Assembly (NCBI RefSeq): GCF_014836945.1
Contig: NZ_JACSPX010000001.1
Location: forward strand, 985,727 to 1,049,726
Direction: 5' to 3'
DNA: 64,000 nucleotides
DNA from: Microbacterium commune
Lineage (GTDB): Bacteria > Actinomycetota > Actinomycetes > Actinomycetales > Microbacteriaceae
Below are positions 23,364 through 33,521 of this stretch, piece after piece. The notes under the pieces are model-generated. The model had not been told where the DNA came from. It saw only the letters and a list, made by a program, of their open reading frames with translations, and made no database searches. How positions within the stretch are numbered: position 1 is the first letter of the stretch; each line of letters starts with the position of its first letter. The translations under genes and the position numbers were made by a program.

Positions 23364-23840
23364 ATGCTCGACGTCACACCTCTCGCTGACCTCGCCCGTC
23401 GCCGCGATCTGCGCGTCGCGGTCGCCGAATCGCTGACCTCCGGCGCTCTGGCCAGTGCCATTGGCGCTGGCCCCGAGGCGAGCACCTGGTTCGGCGGCGG
23501 CATCGTCGCCTACCTGCCGGAGGTGAAGGAGCGCGTGCTGGGGTTCCCGGCCGATCAGGACCCGACCTCCGCCGGATGCGCGGAGCAGCTGGCCCGAGGC
23601 GCCCGTGAACTGTTCGACGCAGACCTGTGCGTCTCGACGACCGGGGTCGGTGGTCCGGATGCCGAAGACGGGCATCCCGCGGGGACCGTGTTCCTCGGAT
23701 GGGCGACGCGCGACGAGGCCGGGCACCGCAGGCTCGACCTGGACGGCGAGCCCGAGGACGTGCTCGAAGCGACCGTCGAGGCGGCTGTCGAGCTGCTGTT
23801 CTCGCGCGCCGGCCGCGTGGAGCGCGCCGGTCGGGCGTAG
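23364..23840 (+). CDS. pncC: CinA C-terminal family amidase, PncC-like
   Basis: A 158-residue single-domain protein of the CinA C-terminal family. LRVAVAESLTSGALASAIGA gives the S/T-S-G catalytic region, TWFGGGIVAYLPEVKERVLG the central part, and VSTTGVGGPD and GHPAGTVFLG the conserved loops. The family hydrolyses nicotinamide mononucleotide to nicotinate mononucleotide (pyridine nucleotide recycling). It lacks the N-terminal CinA domain. The stop codon is formed within an 18-bp tandem repeat, so the last residues (RVERAGRA) are repeat-derived and may differ between strains. Confidence 0.88.
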   Translation: MLDVTPLADLARRRDLRVAVAESLTSGALASAIGAGPEASTWFGGGIVAYLPEVKERVLGFPADQDPTSAGCAEQLARGARELFDADLCVSTTGVGGPDAEDGHPAGTVFLGWATRDEAGHRRLDLDGEPEDVLEATVEAAVELLFSRAGRVERAGRA

Positions 23841-23888
23841 CGCGCCGGTCGGGCGTAGCGCGCCGGTTCGGGCGCAGCGCCGGTTCGG
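23822..23888. repeat. 18-19 bp tandem repeat spanning the pncC stop codon
   Basis: GCGCGCCGGTCGGGCGTA at 23822-23839 is repeated exactly at 23840-23857, then with changes at 23858-23876 and partially at 23877-23888. The unit boundary makes the TAG stop, so adding or losing an 18-bp unit would shift the stop by six codons or keep it. Confidence 0.85.
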
Positions 23889-23977
23889 TGGGAGACGCGG
23901 GAAGTCTCTGACGAAACGGCACGGACGCGGCGCGTCGCCTTTGACCACGCCGTCTCTGGACACCGAGGGTCAGTGAT

Positions 23978-25579
23978 TCACGACGCCACGCGGAAGCGGA
24001 TGCGCACGCCGGGCGACAGCTGAGCCGCCAGATCGCGCACGGCGTCGGTCAGGGCGCCGATGATCGGATAGCCGCCCGTGGTCGGATGATCGGGCCCGAA
24101 CACCACGGGCTGGCCGTCGGCCGGCACCTGGATCGCTCCGTCCACCACCCCCTCGCTGGGCAGTTCGTCGAGGATCGCGCGCTCGAGCGGCCGCTCGCCG
24201 TGCAGTCGCATGCCGACCCGGTCGGAGCGCGCCGTGACCGTCCATTCCTGCTCGCCGAGCAGGCGCACCGCGGTCGCCGTGAACCAGTCGCGCCGGGGGC
24301 CGAGCGTGATGTCGAGCACGACGAGGCCGCCCGCCGCAGGCAGCTCGCGCGGCAGCGGCGCAGGCTCGACCGCGTTCGGCGCGGCGTCTCCCAGCGGCAC
24401 CATATCGCCCGCTCGCAGCGGCGCCGGACCGATGCCCGAGAGAGTGTCGGTCGAACGGCTGCCCAGCTCTGCCGGCATCCGGATGCCCCCGCGCACCGCG
24501 ATCGTGAACCGCAGCCCGCACATGGGTGCCCCGATGTGCAGCTCGTCGCCGTCGGCGACGGCGAACGGAACGCCGTGCCCGATGCGGCGGGTGGCACCGC
24601 CGGCGCCGGTCACCGCGAGTTCGCCCTCGGCCCCTGTGATGACCGCGACCCCGGCACCGTGGAAGCGGACGGCGGAAGGCCCGACGCCCTCGAGAACCGC
24701 TGCCTCGGGGGCGTTGCCGACGGCGCGGTTCGCGTCTCGCATGGCGATCTGGTCGGCAGCTCCGGATGCCGGCACGCCGAGCGCGGCGAGGCCGGGGCGG
24801 CCCCGATCCTGCACGAGCAGCTGCAGCCCCGGGTTCAGCGCCTCGAGCGCGGGCGCGGGAACCGGCGGACCGTTCGGACCGGCATCCGCGTGCCGCACGC
24901 CGACGCTCCGCTCTGCGGCTGAAGCATCCGACGTCCCCGACACCACGGCCGACCTCGCAGCCGACACCGCAACCCGATCAGCGGTGACGAAACGCACGCG
25001 AGCGCCGGGCACCAGCAGGGCGGGTGGGTCGCGGTGCACATCCCACATCACGGCATCCGTCGTGCCGATCAGCTGCCAGCCGCCCGGAGTCTCCCGCGGA
25101 TACACCCCGCTGAACCGGCCGGCGAGAGCCACCGACCCCGCGGGCACGCGGGTGCGCGGCGACGGGCGACGCGGCACGTCGAACAGCGGGTCGTCGCCGA
25201 CGAGGTAGCCGAAGCCGGGGGCGAAGCCCGAGAACGCGACCGTCCAGTGTGCGGCGCCGTGCCGGCGCACGAGCTCGTCGACAGAGACGCCGAGCAGTCT
25301 CGCCGTGTCCGCGAGGTCGTCGCCGTCGTATCGGACGGGCACGACCACCTCCGGCCCCGCTACGAGCTGGACCTGGTCCGCACGGGTCGCCGAAAGCGCG
25401 GAGGCCAGCTCCGCCGCCGATGTCACCAGCGGATCGAACCGCACGAGCACGGTGCGCGCCCCCGGCACCCGCTCGATCACCCCCGGCACGTCGGCCCAAG
25501 CGCGATGCATGCGCATCGCCTCGTCGAGGTCGGCGCACTCGACGAGCACCGCCCGATCCGACGCCGTCAGCACCCGCAT
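23978..25579 (-). CDS. pxpBC: 5-oxoprolinase subunits B and C fused (PxpB-PxpC)
   Basis: A 533-residue fusion. Residues 1-200 are PxpB/KipI-like (HWTVAFSGFAPGFGYLVGDD, then VPAGSVALAGRFSGVYPRET and GGWQLIGTT). About 240-533 are PxpC/KipA-like (LQLLVQDRGRPGLAALGVPA, SGAADQIAMRDANRAVGN, VVFGPDHPTTGGYPIIGAL). A Ser/Ala-rich linker joins them. With PxpA, 12 bases downstream on the same strand, it forms the ATP-dependent 5-oxoproline (pyroglutamate) hydrolase. B and C are normally separate genes. ATG at 25579. Confidence 0.92.
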   Translation of the reverse strand: MRVLTASDRAVLVECADLDEAMRMHRAWADVPGVIERVPGARTVLVRFDPLVTSAAELASALSATRADQVQLVAGPEVVVPVRYDGDDLADTARLLGVSVDELVRRHGAAHWTVAFSGFAPGFGYLVGDDPLFDVPRRPSPRTRVPAGSVALAGRFSGVYPRETPGGWQLIGTTDAVMWDVHRDPPALLVPGARVRFVTADRVAVSAARSAVVSGTSDASAAERSVGVRHADAGPNGPPVPAPALEALNPGLQLLVQDRGRPGLAALGVPASGAADQIAMRDANRAVGNAPEAAVLEGVGPSAVRFHGAGVAVITGAEGELAVTGAGGATRRIGHGVPFAVADGDELHIGAPMCGLRFTIAVRGGIRMPAELGSRSTDTLSGIGPAPLRAGDMVPLGDAAPNAVEPAPLPRELPAAGGLVVLDITLGPRRDWFTATAVRLLGEQEWTVTARSDRVGMRLHGERPLERAILDELPSEGVVDGAIQVPADGQPVVFGPDHPTTGGYPIIGALTDAVRDLAAQLSPGVRIRFRVAS

Positions 25580-25591
25580 GCGCTCACCCGC

Positions 25592-26356
25592 TCAGACCAC
25601 GACGAACGGGGCGATCTCGATGCCCGCGCCCTGCAGCATCCGCTTCGTCTCAGCCGCCATCGTCACCGCTCCGGGACTGTCGCCGTGCACGCAGATCGAC
25701 TGCGCGTCGACGCGCACATCGGTGCCGTCGACCGCCCGCACGACACCCGACTCGATCAAGCGCACCATCCGCCGCGCCACGACGGAGGGGTCGTGCAGGA
25801 CGGCCCCCGGCTGCGTGCGCGGAACGAGGGTGCCGTCGGGCAGGTAGCCCCGATCGGCGAAGGCTTCGGCGGCCGTTCGCAGTCCCGCGCCCGCGGCGAT
25901 GTCGAGCACCACCCCGCCGGCCAGCCCCAGCATCACCAGCGCCGGGTCGACGGCGCGCACGGCCGCGACCACAGCCCGGGCCTGTCGTTCGTCGCGCGCG
26001 ATCGTGTTGTACAGAGCCCCGTGCGGCTTGACGTAGGCGACCCGGCCGCCGACGGCCGCGGCGAGGGCCATCAGGGCGCCCAGCTGGTATTCCACCTCGG
26101 CCTGCAGCGTGCGCGACTCGGGCTCGAGCGGCGTGCGCCCGAAGTTCTCGCGGTCACGGTACGCGGGGTGCGCGCCGATCGCGACCCTGTTCGCCACGGC
26201 AGCAGTAAGAGTGTCGCGGATGCCCTCGGCGCTGCCGGCGTGGAAGCCGCACGACACGTTCGCGCTGGTCACGATCTCGAGCATCGCCGCGTCATCGCTC
26301 ACCACGCGCTCGGCGGAGTTCTCGCCGAGGTCGGAGTTGAGGTCGATGGATGCCAT
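25592..26356 (-). CDS. pxpA: 5-oxoprolinase subunit A (LamB/YcsF family)
   Basis: A 254-residue PxpA protein. [19 protein letters not shown], then [18 protein letters not shown] and [14 protein letters not shown], are the LamB/YcsF signatures; [13 protein letters not shown] and [11 protein letters not shown] follow. It transfers or activates 5-oxoproline together with PxpBC and returns glutamate. It is the first gene of the pair, immediately ahead of pxpBC. ATG at 26356. No allantoate or oxoproline permease is adjacent, unlike many pxp operons. Confidence 0.94.
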   Translation of the reverse strand: MASIDLNSDLGENSAERVVSDDAAMLEIVTSANVSCGFHAGSAEGIRDTLTAAVANRVAIGAHPAYRDRENFGRTPLEPESRTLQAEVEYQLGALMALAAAVGGRVAYVKPHGALYNTIARDERQARAVVAAVRAVDPALVMLGLAGGVVLDIAAGAGLRTAAEAFADRGYLPDGTLVPRTQPGAVLHDPSVVARRMVRLIESGVVRAVDGTDVRVDAQSICVHGDSPGAVTMAAETKRMLQGAGIEIAPFVVV

Positions 26357-26404
26357 ACCGCCTGTCTACCCAACCCGTGTGCGGCTGTCCATCCGGGGTG
26401 CGTG

Positions 26405-27403
26405 TCAGACGGCGGGTGCCGACCCGCGCACTACGAGCTCGGTGGGCAGGATCGTCAGCGCCTCGGGCCGCCTGCCCGCCAGCAGGTCGACCACCATGTC
26501 TGCCAGCATCTCCCCCTGCGCGAACATCGGCTGGCGCACGCTGGTGAGGTCGGTCGACTCGGCCACCCGGGAGTCGTCGAAGCCGACGATCGCGACGTCG
26601 TCCGGCACCCGCAGCCCCGCCGCGCGCAGCACGCCGAGCGCACCGCGGGCCATCAGATCGCTCGCCACGAAGATCGCGTCCGGCTGCTCGTCGCGCTGCA
26701 GCAGCAGACGCGCGGCCTCTGCCCCGCCGTGCTCGCTGAAGTCGCCGTCGATCTCGCCGACGCTCTGCAGGCCGGCATCCGCCAGCGCCGCGAGGAACCC
26801 GTCGCGGCGGTCTGCGCTCACCGCCATCGTCATCGTGCCCGTGATGGTCGCGATCCGCCGACGGCCGAGCGCGATGAGGTGCTCGGTCGCGGCGCGGGCC
26901 GCGGCCACGTTGTCGACGTCGACGATGATGTCGCTCTCGCGCGTCACGGCCGGCCGCCCGCCGAACACGACGGGCACGGCTTCTGCGATGCGCTCGATGA
27001 ACGAGTCGCTGGCGTGGTGCGACACGATGATCGCGGCATCCACCCCGCCGTTGCGCACGAAGCGCGTCATCTTGCCGTCGGGGTCGTCGCTCGCGATCAG
27101 CAGGTTGAGGATGTACTCCGACTCGGCCAGGCGCGAGCTGATCCCCGCGACGACGGATGCCAGGAACGGATCGCCGAAGAACCGGGTGGTGTCCTCGGGG
27201 ACGACGAGTCCGATCGCGTGGGTCTGCCGGCTGGCGAGCGAGCGGGCCGCACGATTCGGGGCGTAGCCGAGCTGGGCGATGGCATCCTGCACGGCCGCGA
27301 GCGCCTCGGCGCTGACCGACGTCGATCCGTTGACGACCCTGGACACCGTCGAGCGCGACACTCCGGCGAGTGCGGCGACCTCTTCGATCGTGGCTCGGGG
27401 CAT
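26405..27403 (-). CDS. LacI-family regulator, probably CebR-like
   Basis: A 332-residue LacI protein: HTH TIEEVAALAGVSRSTVSRVVNG, hinge YAPNRAARSLASRQT, then the sugar-binding domain (HAIGLVVPEDT, VASDLMARGALGVLRAAGLR). It follows the GH1 gene on the same strand with 53 bases between. The only good LacI operator nearby, TGGGAGCGCTCCCA, is the CebR consensus from Streptomyces, and the recognition residues match the CebR style. It is likely the cellobiose- or beta-glucoside-responsive repressor of the GH1 gene. ATG at 27403. Confidence 0.9.
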   Translation of the reverse strand: MPRATIEEVAALAGVSRSTVSRVVNGSTSVSAEALAAVQDAIAQLGYAPNRAARSLASRQTHAIGLVVPEDTTRFFGDPFLASVVAGISSRLAESEYILNLLIASDDPDGKMTRFVRNGGVDAAIIVSHHASDSFIERIAEAVPVVFGGRPAVTRESDIIVDVDNVAAARAATEHLIALGRRRIATITGTMTMAVSADRRDGFLAALADAGLQSVGEIDGDFSEHGGAEAARLLLQRDEQPDAIFVASDLMARGALGVLRAAGLRVPDDVAIVGFDDSRVAESTDLTSVRQPMFAQGEMLADMVVDLLAGRRPEALTILPTELVVRGSAPAV

Positions 27404-27456
27404 CAGGGTGCGTGCTTTCGGGAATGCGTGTCGGCTGGGTCGGTGCGCAGCGTCAC

Positions 27457-28878
<1,422 letters not shown>

Positions 28879-28902
28879 GGTGACAATGATGCCATGACTT
28901 GC

Positions 28903-28916
28903 TGGGAGCGCTCCCA
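28903..28916. promoter_or_regulatory. CebR-type LacI operator
   Basis: TGGGAGCGCTCCCA, a perfect 14-bp palindrome identical to the CebR box known from Streptomyces. It lies between GH1 and apt, closer to GH1, and is the probable target of the LacI protein at 26405-27403. Confidence 0.85.
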
Positions 28917-28940
28917 TGGGCGGGCCGCCCAGCCGTTCGG

Positions 28941-28946
28941 TAACCT
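28941..28946 (+). promoter_or_regulatory. -10 hexamer for leaderless apt
   Basis: TAACCT ends six bases before the GTG start; no ribosome site. Confidence 0.6.
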
Positions 28947-28952
28947 TGGCAG

Positions 28953-29471
28953 GTGAGTCCCGAACTGGCGCGCGCCGAGTCCCTGATCGCTTCGATCCCC
29001 GACTACCCGCAACCGGGCATCCTGTTCCGCGACATCATGCCGCTGCTGGCGGATGCCAGGGCGCTGCGTGCCACGACCGCGGCGCTCATCGAGCCCTTCG
29101 CCGGCAGCTTCGACATCGTCGCGGGGATCGAGGCCCGGGGCTTCATCCTCGCCGGAGCCGCCGCGATCGCCGCCGGGGTCGGGTTCGCCCCGATCCGCAA
29201 GGCGGGCAAGCTGCCGCGGCCCGCAGCGGCCGTCGACTACGCCCTCGAGTACGGCACGGCCACGGTCGAGATGCACGACGACCTTCCGACGGGCACGCGC
29301 GTGCTGCTCATCGACGATGTGCTCGCCACCGGCGGCACCCTCGCCGCCGGACGCCAGATCGTCGAGCGGCTCGGCTATCACGTCGCCGGCATCAGCGTGC
29401 TGTTCGAGATCGACGGACTCGGCGGCCGCGAGGCGATCGGCGATCTGCACACCGTGTTCCACTCCGCCTGA
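28953..29471 (+). CDS. apt: Adenine phosphoribosyltransferase
   Basis: A 172-residue type I phosphoribosyltransferase for adenine salvage (adenine + PRPP to AMP). IPDYPQPGILFRDIMPLL and IEARGFILAGAAA are APRT signatures, and VLLIDDVLATGGTLAAG is the PRPP loop. GTG at 28953 is supported by the -10 hexamer. It is divergent from the GH1 gene. A short gap separates it from the convergent CDF gene. Confidence 0.96.
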   Translation: MSPELARAESLIASIPDYPQPGILFRDIMPLLADARALRATTAALIEPFAGSFDIVAGIEARGFILAGAAAIAAGVGFAPIRKAGKLPRPAAAVDYALEYGTATVEMHDDLPTGTRVLLIDDVLATGGTLAAGRQIVERLGYHVAGISVLFEIDGLGGREAIGDLHTVFHSA

Positions 29472-29483
29472 GCGGGCTGCCTG

Positions 29484-30479
29484 TCACTCGTTCCGCTCCG
29501 ACTGACGCGCCCGGCGCCCGCCGACTTCCTCGGGCAGCTCGTCGATCGGCACGATCACGATGTCCTGCACCTTCCAGTCCAGGTCGATGCACGCATCGCG
29601 AGCGGCGATCAGGTCGGCGAGCTTCGGGGTGCGTCCTCTGCGCGGCACGACGAACGACTCCACGTGCAGCACGTGGCCCTGATCGCGCACACGCGATCCC
29701 ACCTCCTGCGCCCACGGCAGCGAACGCAGCAGCTCGTCGATCTCGCCGGTCAGGGGGTGCACCCTGTCGTCGTCGAACGTCGTCGCGGCGGCGTCCATCA
29801 GGTCGGTGATCGCGGCGCGCATGTTGCGCACTCCGTCCCACAGGATGCTGCCGGCGATGAGCAGCGCCGCCACGGCATCCGTCCACCACCACCCGATGCC
29901 GATGCCCAGCACGCCGACGATCGATCCTACGGCGGTCTGCCAGTCGGCCTTGTTCATGTCGGCATCGGCGTAGAGCACCTTGTCGTGCAGCTCTTTCGCG
30001 AGGCGCATCTTCACCCGGCCGAAGTAGATCGGAAGCGGGATGGTGAGCGCCATCACGATGACCATCAGCCAGCCCAGCCAGATCGGCTGCCCGAACAGCA
30101 CGACCGTGCCGATGGGCGGATGCTCGCCCCCGATCAGTCCGGTGAGCGAGTCGATGATGAGGAACGCGCCCATGGCCATCAGCGCCACGGCAGCCACGAG
30201 GTGGGCCACGCCGACCGCGCGGTGGAAGCCGTACGGGTAGCGGCCGCTGGGCGGGCGGTTCACGATGCGCACCGCGACGAGGAAGGCGATCGGCGGGGCC
30301 AGTGAGAGCAGGTCCTCGATCCAGGCCGCCTTCATCGCCTGCGAGTTGCCCATCACCAGGTACACCATCGTGATGGCCACGGCGAGGAAGACCAGGGTGT
30401 ACCACTCGAAGCGGATCGCCTTGCGCAGCGCCTTCTCCTGCTGCTCGGGAAGCTCCGTCCGGCCGAATCGCGTCGTCAT
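29484..30479 (-). CDS. Cation diffusion facilitator (CDF) transporter
   Basis: A 331-residue protein with six helices (AIRFEWYTLVFLAVAITMVY; SLAPPIAFLVAVRIVNRPPS; GVAHLVAAVALMAMGAFLII; GVLGIGIGWWWTDAVAALLI). YPYGFHRA and DADMNKADWQTA, then WTDAVAAL, are the CDF metal-site segments. The cytosolic C-domain begins near residue 235 and ends with a charged tail. ATG at 30479 overlaps the stop of a half-size binding lipoprotein (ATGA), so the two are coupled. Likely metal export; the ion is unknown. Confidence 0.9.
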   Translation of the reverse strand: MTTRFGRTELPEQQEKALRKAIRFEWYTLVFLAVAITMVYLVMGNSQAMKAAWIEDLLSLAPPIAFLVAVRIVNRPPSGRYPYGFHRAVGVAHLVAAVALMAMGAFLIIDSLTGLIGGEHPPIGTVVLFGQPIWLGWLMVIVMALTIPLPIYFGRVKMRLAKELHDKVLYADADMNKADWQTAVGSIVGVLGIGIGWWWTDAVAALLIAGSILWDGVRNMRAAITDLMDAAATTFDDDRVHPLTGEIDELLRSLPWAQEVGSRVRDQGHVLHVESFVVPRRGRTPKLADLIAARDACIDLDWKVQDIVIVPIDELPEEVGGRRARQSERNE

Positions 30480-30952
30480 GAGCCGACCTCCTCGTGCAGG
30501 AAGGTCTCGAGCTCGGTGAGCAGGGCGTTCTCGCCCATCCGCACGATCATCACGTGCTTCTGCGTGCCGTGCTTCGTGCTGCGCTCGGTGTACGGCCGCG
30601 TCACCGCGCCGCGATCCGTCCAGGGTGTGTCGTCGAGGAATCCGCCGACCACCAGATCGAGCTCGCCCCGCTCGAGCGCGGTGAGCAGATCGGCCTCGCT
30701 GCCCGTCGTCCACTCCACCGTGGCATCGAGCTGCTCGGCGAACTCCTGCACCAGCTCGGGCTCGGAGCCGGTGGGCTTCCCGTCGTCGTGCACCTCGACC
30801 CAGGGCGGCTGCTCGGTGGCGCCCGCGCGCAGCGTGCCGCCCTCGATCCGCTCGATGCTGCCGTGCGGATCAGCGGGGATCCGCATCCCGCAGCCCGTCA
30901 GGGCGACGAGCAGCACGAGCGCGGCCGCACCCGTCATCCGGCGTCTTCTCAT
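30476..30952 (-). CDS. Half-size (single-lobe) solute-binding lipoprotein
   Basis: A 158-residue exported lipoprotein: signal with lipobox LTGC (Cys21). The mature part matches lobe I of family 3 binding proteins: GGTLRAGATEQPPWVEVHDD, EPELVQEFAEQLDATVEW, LLTALERGELDLVVGGF. Normal family members have about 250 residues and a second lobe; here the chain goes directly to the closing helix (GENALLTELETFLHEEV). The stop overlaps the start of a CDF transporter, so the two are coupled. It may capture or sense a metal or ligand at the outer face. Confidence 0.8.
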   Translation of the reverse strand: MRRRRMTGAAALVLLVALTGCGMRIPADPHGSIERIEGGTLRAGATEQPPWVEVHDDGKPTGSEPELVQEFAEQLDATVEWTTGSEADLLTALERGELDLVVGGFLDDTPWTDRGAVTRPYTERSTKHGTQKHVMIVRMGENALLTELETFLHEEVGS

Positions 30953-31070
30953 GGCGCCGACACTAGCGAGGCAGCTGAACGGCGACCACCCCTCCCCTCA
31001 CCCCTTGACAGACGCGACGGCCGCGTATCGCCGAGCGGACGCACGCTGCATGAGCACCGATCGCATCGCC

Positions 31071-31076
31071 TAGAAT
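31071..31076 (+). promoter_or_regulatory. -10 hexamer for purS
   Basis: TAGAAT seven bases before the ATG; CGGGGGT between could serve as a weak ribosome site. Probably leaderless or nearly so. Confidence 0.55.
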
Positions 31077-31083
31077 CGGGGGT

Positions 31084-31332
31084 ATGCCCACCATCGTCGT
31101 CGACGTCATGCCCAAGGCCGAACTGCTCGACCCGCAGGGGAAGGCCGTCTCCGGCGCCTTCGCCCGCCTGGGCGTCGAGAGCTTCAGCCAGGTCCGCATC
31201 GGAAAGCGCTTCGAGCTCACGGTCGACGGCGATGTCACCGACGACGTGCTCGCCGAGGCGCGGCGCCTGGCCGAGGACGTGCTGTCGAACTCCGTCATCG
31301 AGGATGTCGTGGGAGTCGAGGTCGCGCCGTGA
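31084..31332 (+). CDS. purS: FGAM synthase subunit PurS
   Basis: An 82-residue PurS protein ([37 protein letters not shown]). It bridges PurQ and PurL in the three-part phosphoribosylformylglycinamidine synthase. The stop overlaps the purQ start (GTGA). Confidence 0.96.
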   Translation: MPTIVVDVMPKAELLDPQGKAVSGAFARLGVESFSQVRIGKRFELTVDGDVTDDVLAEARRLAEDVLSNSVIEDVVGVEVAP

Positions 31333-32036
31333 GCGTGCGCATCGGCGTCATCACCTTCCCCGGCTCGCTCGACGACCGCGACGCGCAGCGCGCGGTGCGC
31401 ATCGCCGGCGCTGAGCCCGTCGCCCTGTGGCACGGCTCGCACGATCTCGAGGGCGTCGACGCTCTCGTGCTGCCCGGCGGATTCAGCTACGGCGACTACC
31501 TGCGCTCGGGGGCGATCGCGGCTCTGTCGCCGATCATGGCCGAGGTCAGGGCCGCAGCCGAGAAGGGGATGCCGGTTCTCGGCATCTGCAACGGCTTCCA
31601 GATGCTCGTCGAGGCGCACCTGCTGCCCGGCGGCCTCATCCGCAACGATCACCAGCACTTCGTGCGTCGCGACCAGCGCCTCACGGTGGAGAACAACGAC
31701 ACCGCCTGGACGAACACGTTCGCGAAGAACCAGGAGATCGTCATCCCGCTCAAGAACGGCGAGGGCGGCTACATCGCCGCCGACGAGACCCTCGACCGCC
31801 TCGAGGGCGAGGGACTCGTGGCGTTCCGCTACGCCGGGGTCAACCCCAACGGGTCGCTGCGCGACATCGCCGGCATCACCAACGACCGCGGCAACGTGGT
31901 CGGCCTCATGCCGCACCCCGAGCACGCCACCGAGGCGGGCTTCGGCCCCGACACCCGTGCCGCCATGCGCTCGGGCGTCGACGGTCTGGGCTTCTTCGAG
32001 AGCGCCATCGCCGCGGTCGCGCGCATCGCGGCGTAG
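31329..32036 (+). CDS. purQ: FGAM synthase glutaminase PurQ
   Basis: A 235-residue class I glutamine amidotransferase. [19 protein letters not shown] starts it, [20 protein letters not shown] and [19 protein letters not shown] carry the nucleophile Cys, and [10 protein letters not shown] carries the His-Glu pair. It supplies ammonia to PurL. purL is not downstream here, where a DUF1761 gene follows convergently. GTG at 31329 is coupled to purS. Confidence 0.97.
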   Translation: MSVRIGVITFPGSLDDRDAQRAVRIAGAEPVALWHGSHDLEGVDALVLPGGFSYGDYLRSGAIAALSPIMAEVRAAAEKGMPVLGICNGFQMLVEAHLLPGGLIRNDHQHFVRRDQRLTVENNDTAWTNTFAKNQEIVIPLKNGEGGYIAADETLDRLEGEGLVAFRYAGVNPNGSLRDIAGITNDRGNVVGLMPHPEHATEAGFGPDTRAAMRSGVDGLGFFESAIAAVARIAA

Positions 32037-32038
32037 CC

Positions 32039-32056
32039 GCGACGCATCCGCGTCGC
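32039..32056. terminator. Short hairpin after purQ
   Basis: GCGACG-CATCCG-CGTCGC, three bases past the stop, between convergent genes. Weak but well placed. Confidence 0.45.
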
Positions 32057-32075
32057 TGCACCCGCTCCGCGGCCG

Positions 32076-32507
32076 TCAGAGGCCTGCCGGCGGCCAGGCG
32101 CCGATGATCAGCGCCATCACGAGCACCGTGGCGAGTTCGTGGCCGATGTTCACGGTGGTCAGCCGGGTCGAACGCCCCTCGAACGCGTCGTGCGTGATGA
32201 ACCGCGCCGCGGTCAACCCCGCCCACAGCGTGACAGCGGTGACGAGCGCGGCCCAGAAGTACGAGCCCTCGTAGAAGTGCCACGCGATCGTCGCGGCGCC
32301 GGCGAGCACCCACGCGGTGATGAAGCTCATCAGCACCGTCGTGATCATCGGCCACAGCGGGCGGCGTGAGGGATGCTCGAGGTCGACGCCCGCGAGGCGC
32401 GCCCATCGCTGACCCATCACGCCGCGGGCGTACCAGATCGCACCGACCACCATGCTCGACGCGGTCGCGACCAGCACCGCCCAGTAGTTGATCTCGGGAA
32501 CCGTCAT
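32076..32507 (-). CDS. DUF1761 membrane protein
   Basis: A 143-residue, four-helix protein. INYWAVLVATASSMVVGAIW, YARGVMGQRWARLAG and FITAWVLAG match the DUF1761 family (NxxAVLxAAxxxFxxGxxWY near the N-terminus). Function is unknown. ATG at 32507; single gene downstream of the siderophore operon on the same strand. Confidence 0.85.
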   Translation of the reverse strand: MTVPEINYWAVLVATASSMVVGAIWYARGVMGQRWARLAGVDLEHPSRRPLWPMITTVLMSFITAWVLAGAATIAWHFYEGSYFWAALVTAVTLWAGLTAARFITHDAFEGRSTRLTTVNIGHELATVLVMALIIGAWPPAGL

Positions 32508-32567
32508 GACGCCTCCTTCATCGGATGCGCTCAGACTACTCCCGGGTGCCGTGGCGTTCGAGGCCGT

Positions 32568-33521
32568 TCAGCCGCGCATCGCGACACCGTGGCGCCAGTA
32601 GCCCATGAACGCCACCTGGGCACGGTCGACCCCGATGTCCTTGACCAGGTGACGGCGCAGCGTCGTCACCACTCCGCTCTCACCGGCGATCCAGAAGTAC
32701 CGGTCGGCGGGCGCGTGGGTCGCGGCGATCTGCTCACCGAGGCTGGAGTACGCCGGGGTCTCCCAGAGAAGATCCTCGGTCTCGACATCGCGCACGTCGA
32801 CGTGCGTGTGCGCGTCGCCGAGGTGGCTGAGCACCGCCGGGATGAGCGCCGATCCGTGCGCGTCGCCGTCGGCGCGGGGCAGCCAGGTGATCTCCACGCC
32901 TGCGGGTGCGGCGATCTCGAGCACGTCGGCCGGCTCGGGCACCTCGATGAACGCGGTGCCGCGCAGGTCGCGCGGGGCGTCCTCGAGGATGCGCGCGATC
33001 GCCGGCGCCGCCGTCTCGTCGCCGGCGAGCAGCACAGAGCGCGCTTCGCCGGGCGCGAACTCCGCGCCGCCGTGCTCCCGGGCCGACACCCCGCGGCGCG
33101 GGCCCACGACGAAGATCGGCTGCCCCACGCGTGCGTCGGCCGCCCACCGCGAGGCGGGGCCGGTGAGGCCGGGGCTCAGGTGCAGCACGAAGTCGACGAC
33201 GATCTCGGTGCCCGCGTCCGTCACCGCCAGCTCGCGCACCGAGTACGTGCGCATCGACCCTCGCTCGTCTTCGGGAACCGCCAGGTACGACCCCCACCAG
33301 TCGTCACCGTCTCGGTCGATCGGAGGCACGGCATCCGGTCGGGGCGGGAAGATCAGCTTGATCCGCGAGTCGTACGTGTCGCCGGGGGTGCCGAGCTCGT
33401 CGAGGTCGTCCCCGCCGAAGGTGATCCGCACGAAGTTCGGCGAGACGCGCTCGACGGCGCGCACCTCGGCGAGCGCCAGCAGGTAGGTGGGCCGGGTCTT
33501 CGTGGTGGTGTCAGCGGACAT
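32568..33521 (-). CDS. Siderophore-interacting protein (flavin reductase type)
   Basis: A 317-residue SIP-family ferric-siderophore reductase. The N-domain has VSPNFVRITFGGDDLDELG and RTYSVREL (FAD-binding R-x-Y-S/T). The middle has ARSVLLAGDETAAPAIARIL (GDET motif) and the C-terminal part YFWIAGESGVVTTLRRHLV. It would release iron from imported siderophores in the cytosol. Its start lies within the last 11 bases of the ABC ATPase gene, so it is the last gene of the five-gene uptake operon. ATG at 33521. Confidence 0.93.
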   Translation of the reverse strand: MSADTTTKTRPTYLLALAEVRAVERVSPNFVRITFGGDDLDELGTPGDTYDSRIKLIFPPRPDAVPPIDRDGDDWWGSYLAVPEDERGSMRTYSVRELAVTDAGTEIVVDFVLHLSPGLTGPASRWAADARVGQPIFVVGPRRGVSAREHGGAEFAPGEARSVLLAGDETAAPAIARILEDAPRDLRGTAFIEVPEPADVLEIAAPAGVEITWLPRADGDAHGSALIPAVLSHLGDAHTHVDVRDVETEDLLWETPAYSSLGEQIAATHAPADRYFWIAGESGVVTTLRRHLVKDIGVDRAQVAFMGYWRHGVAMRG

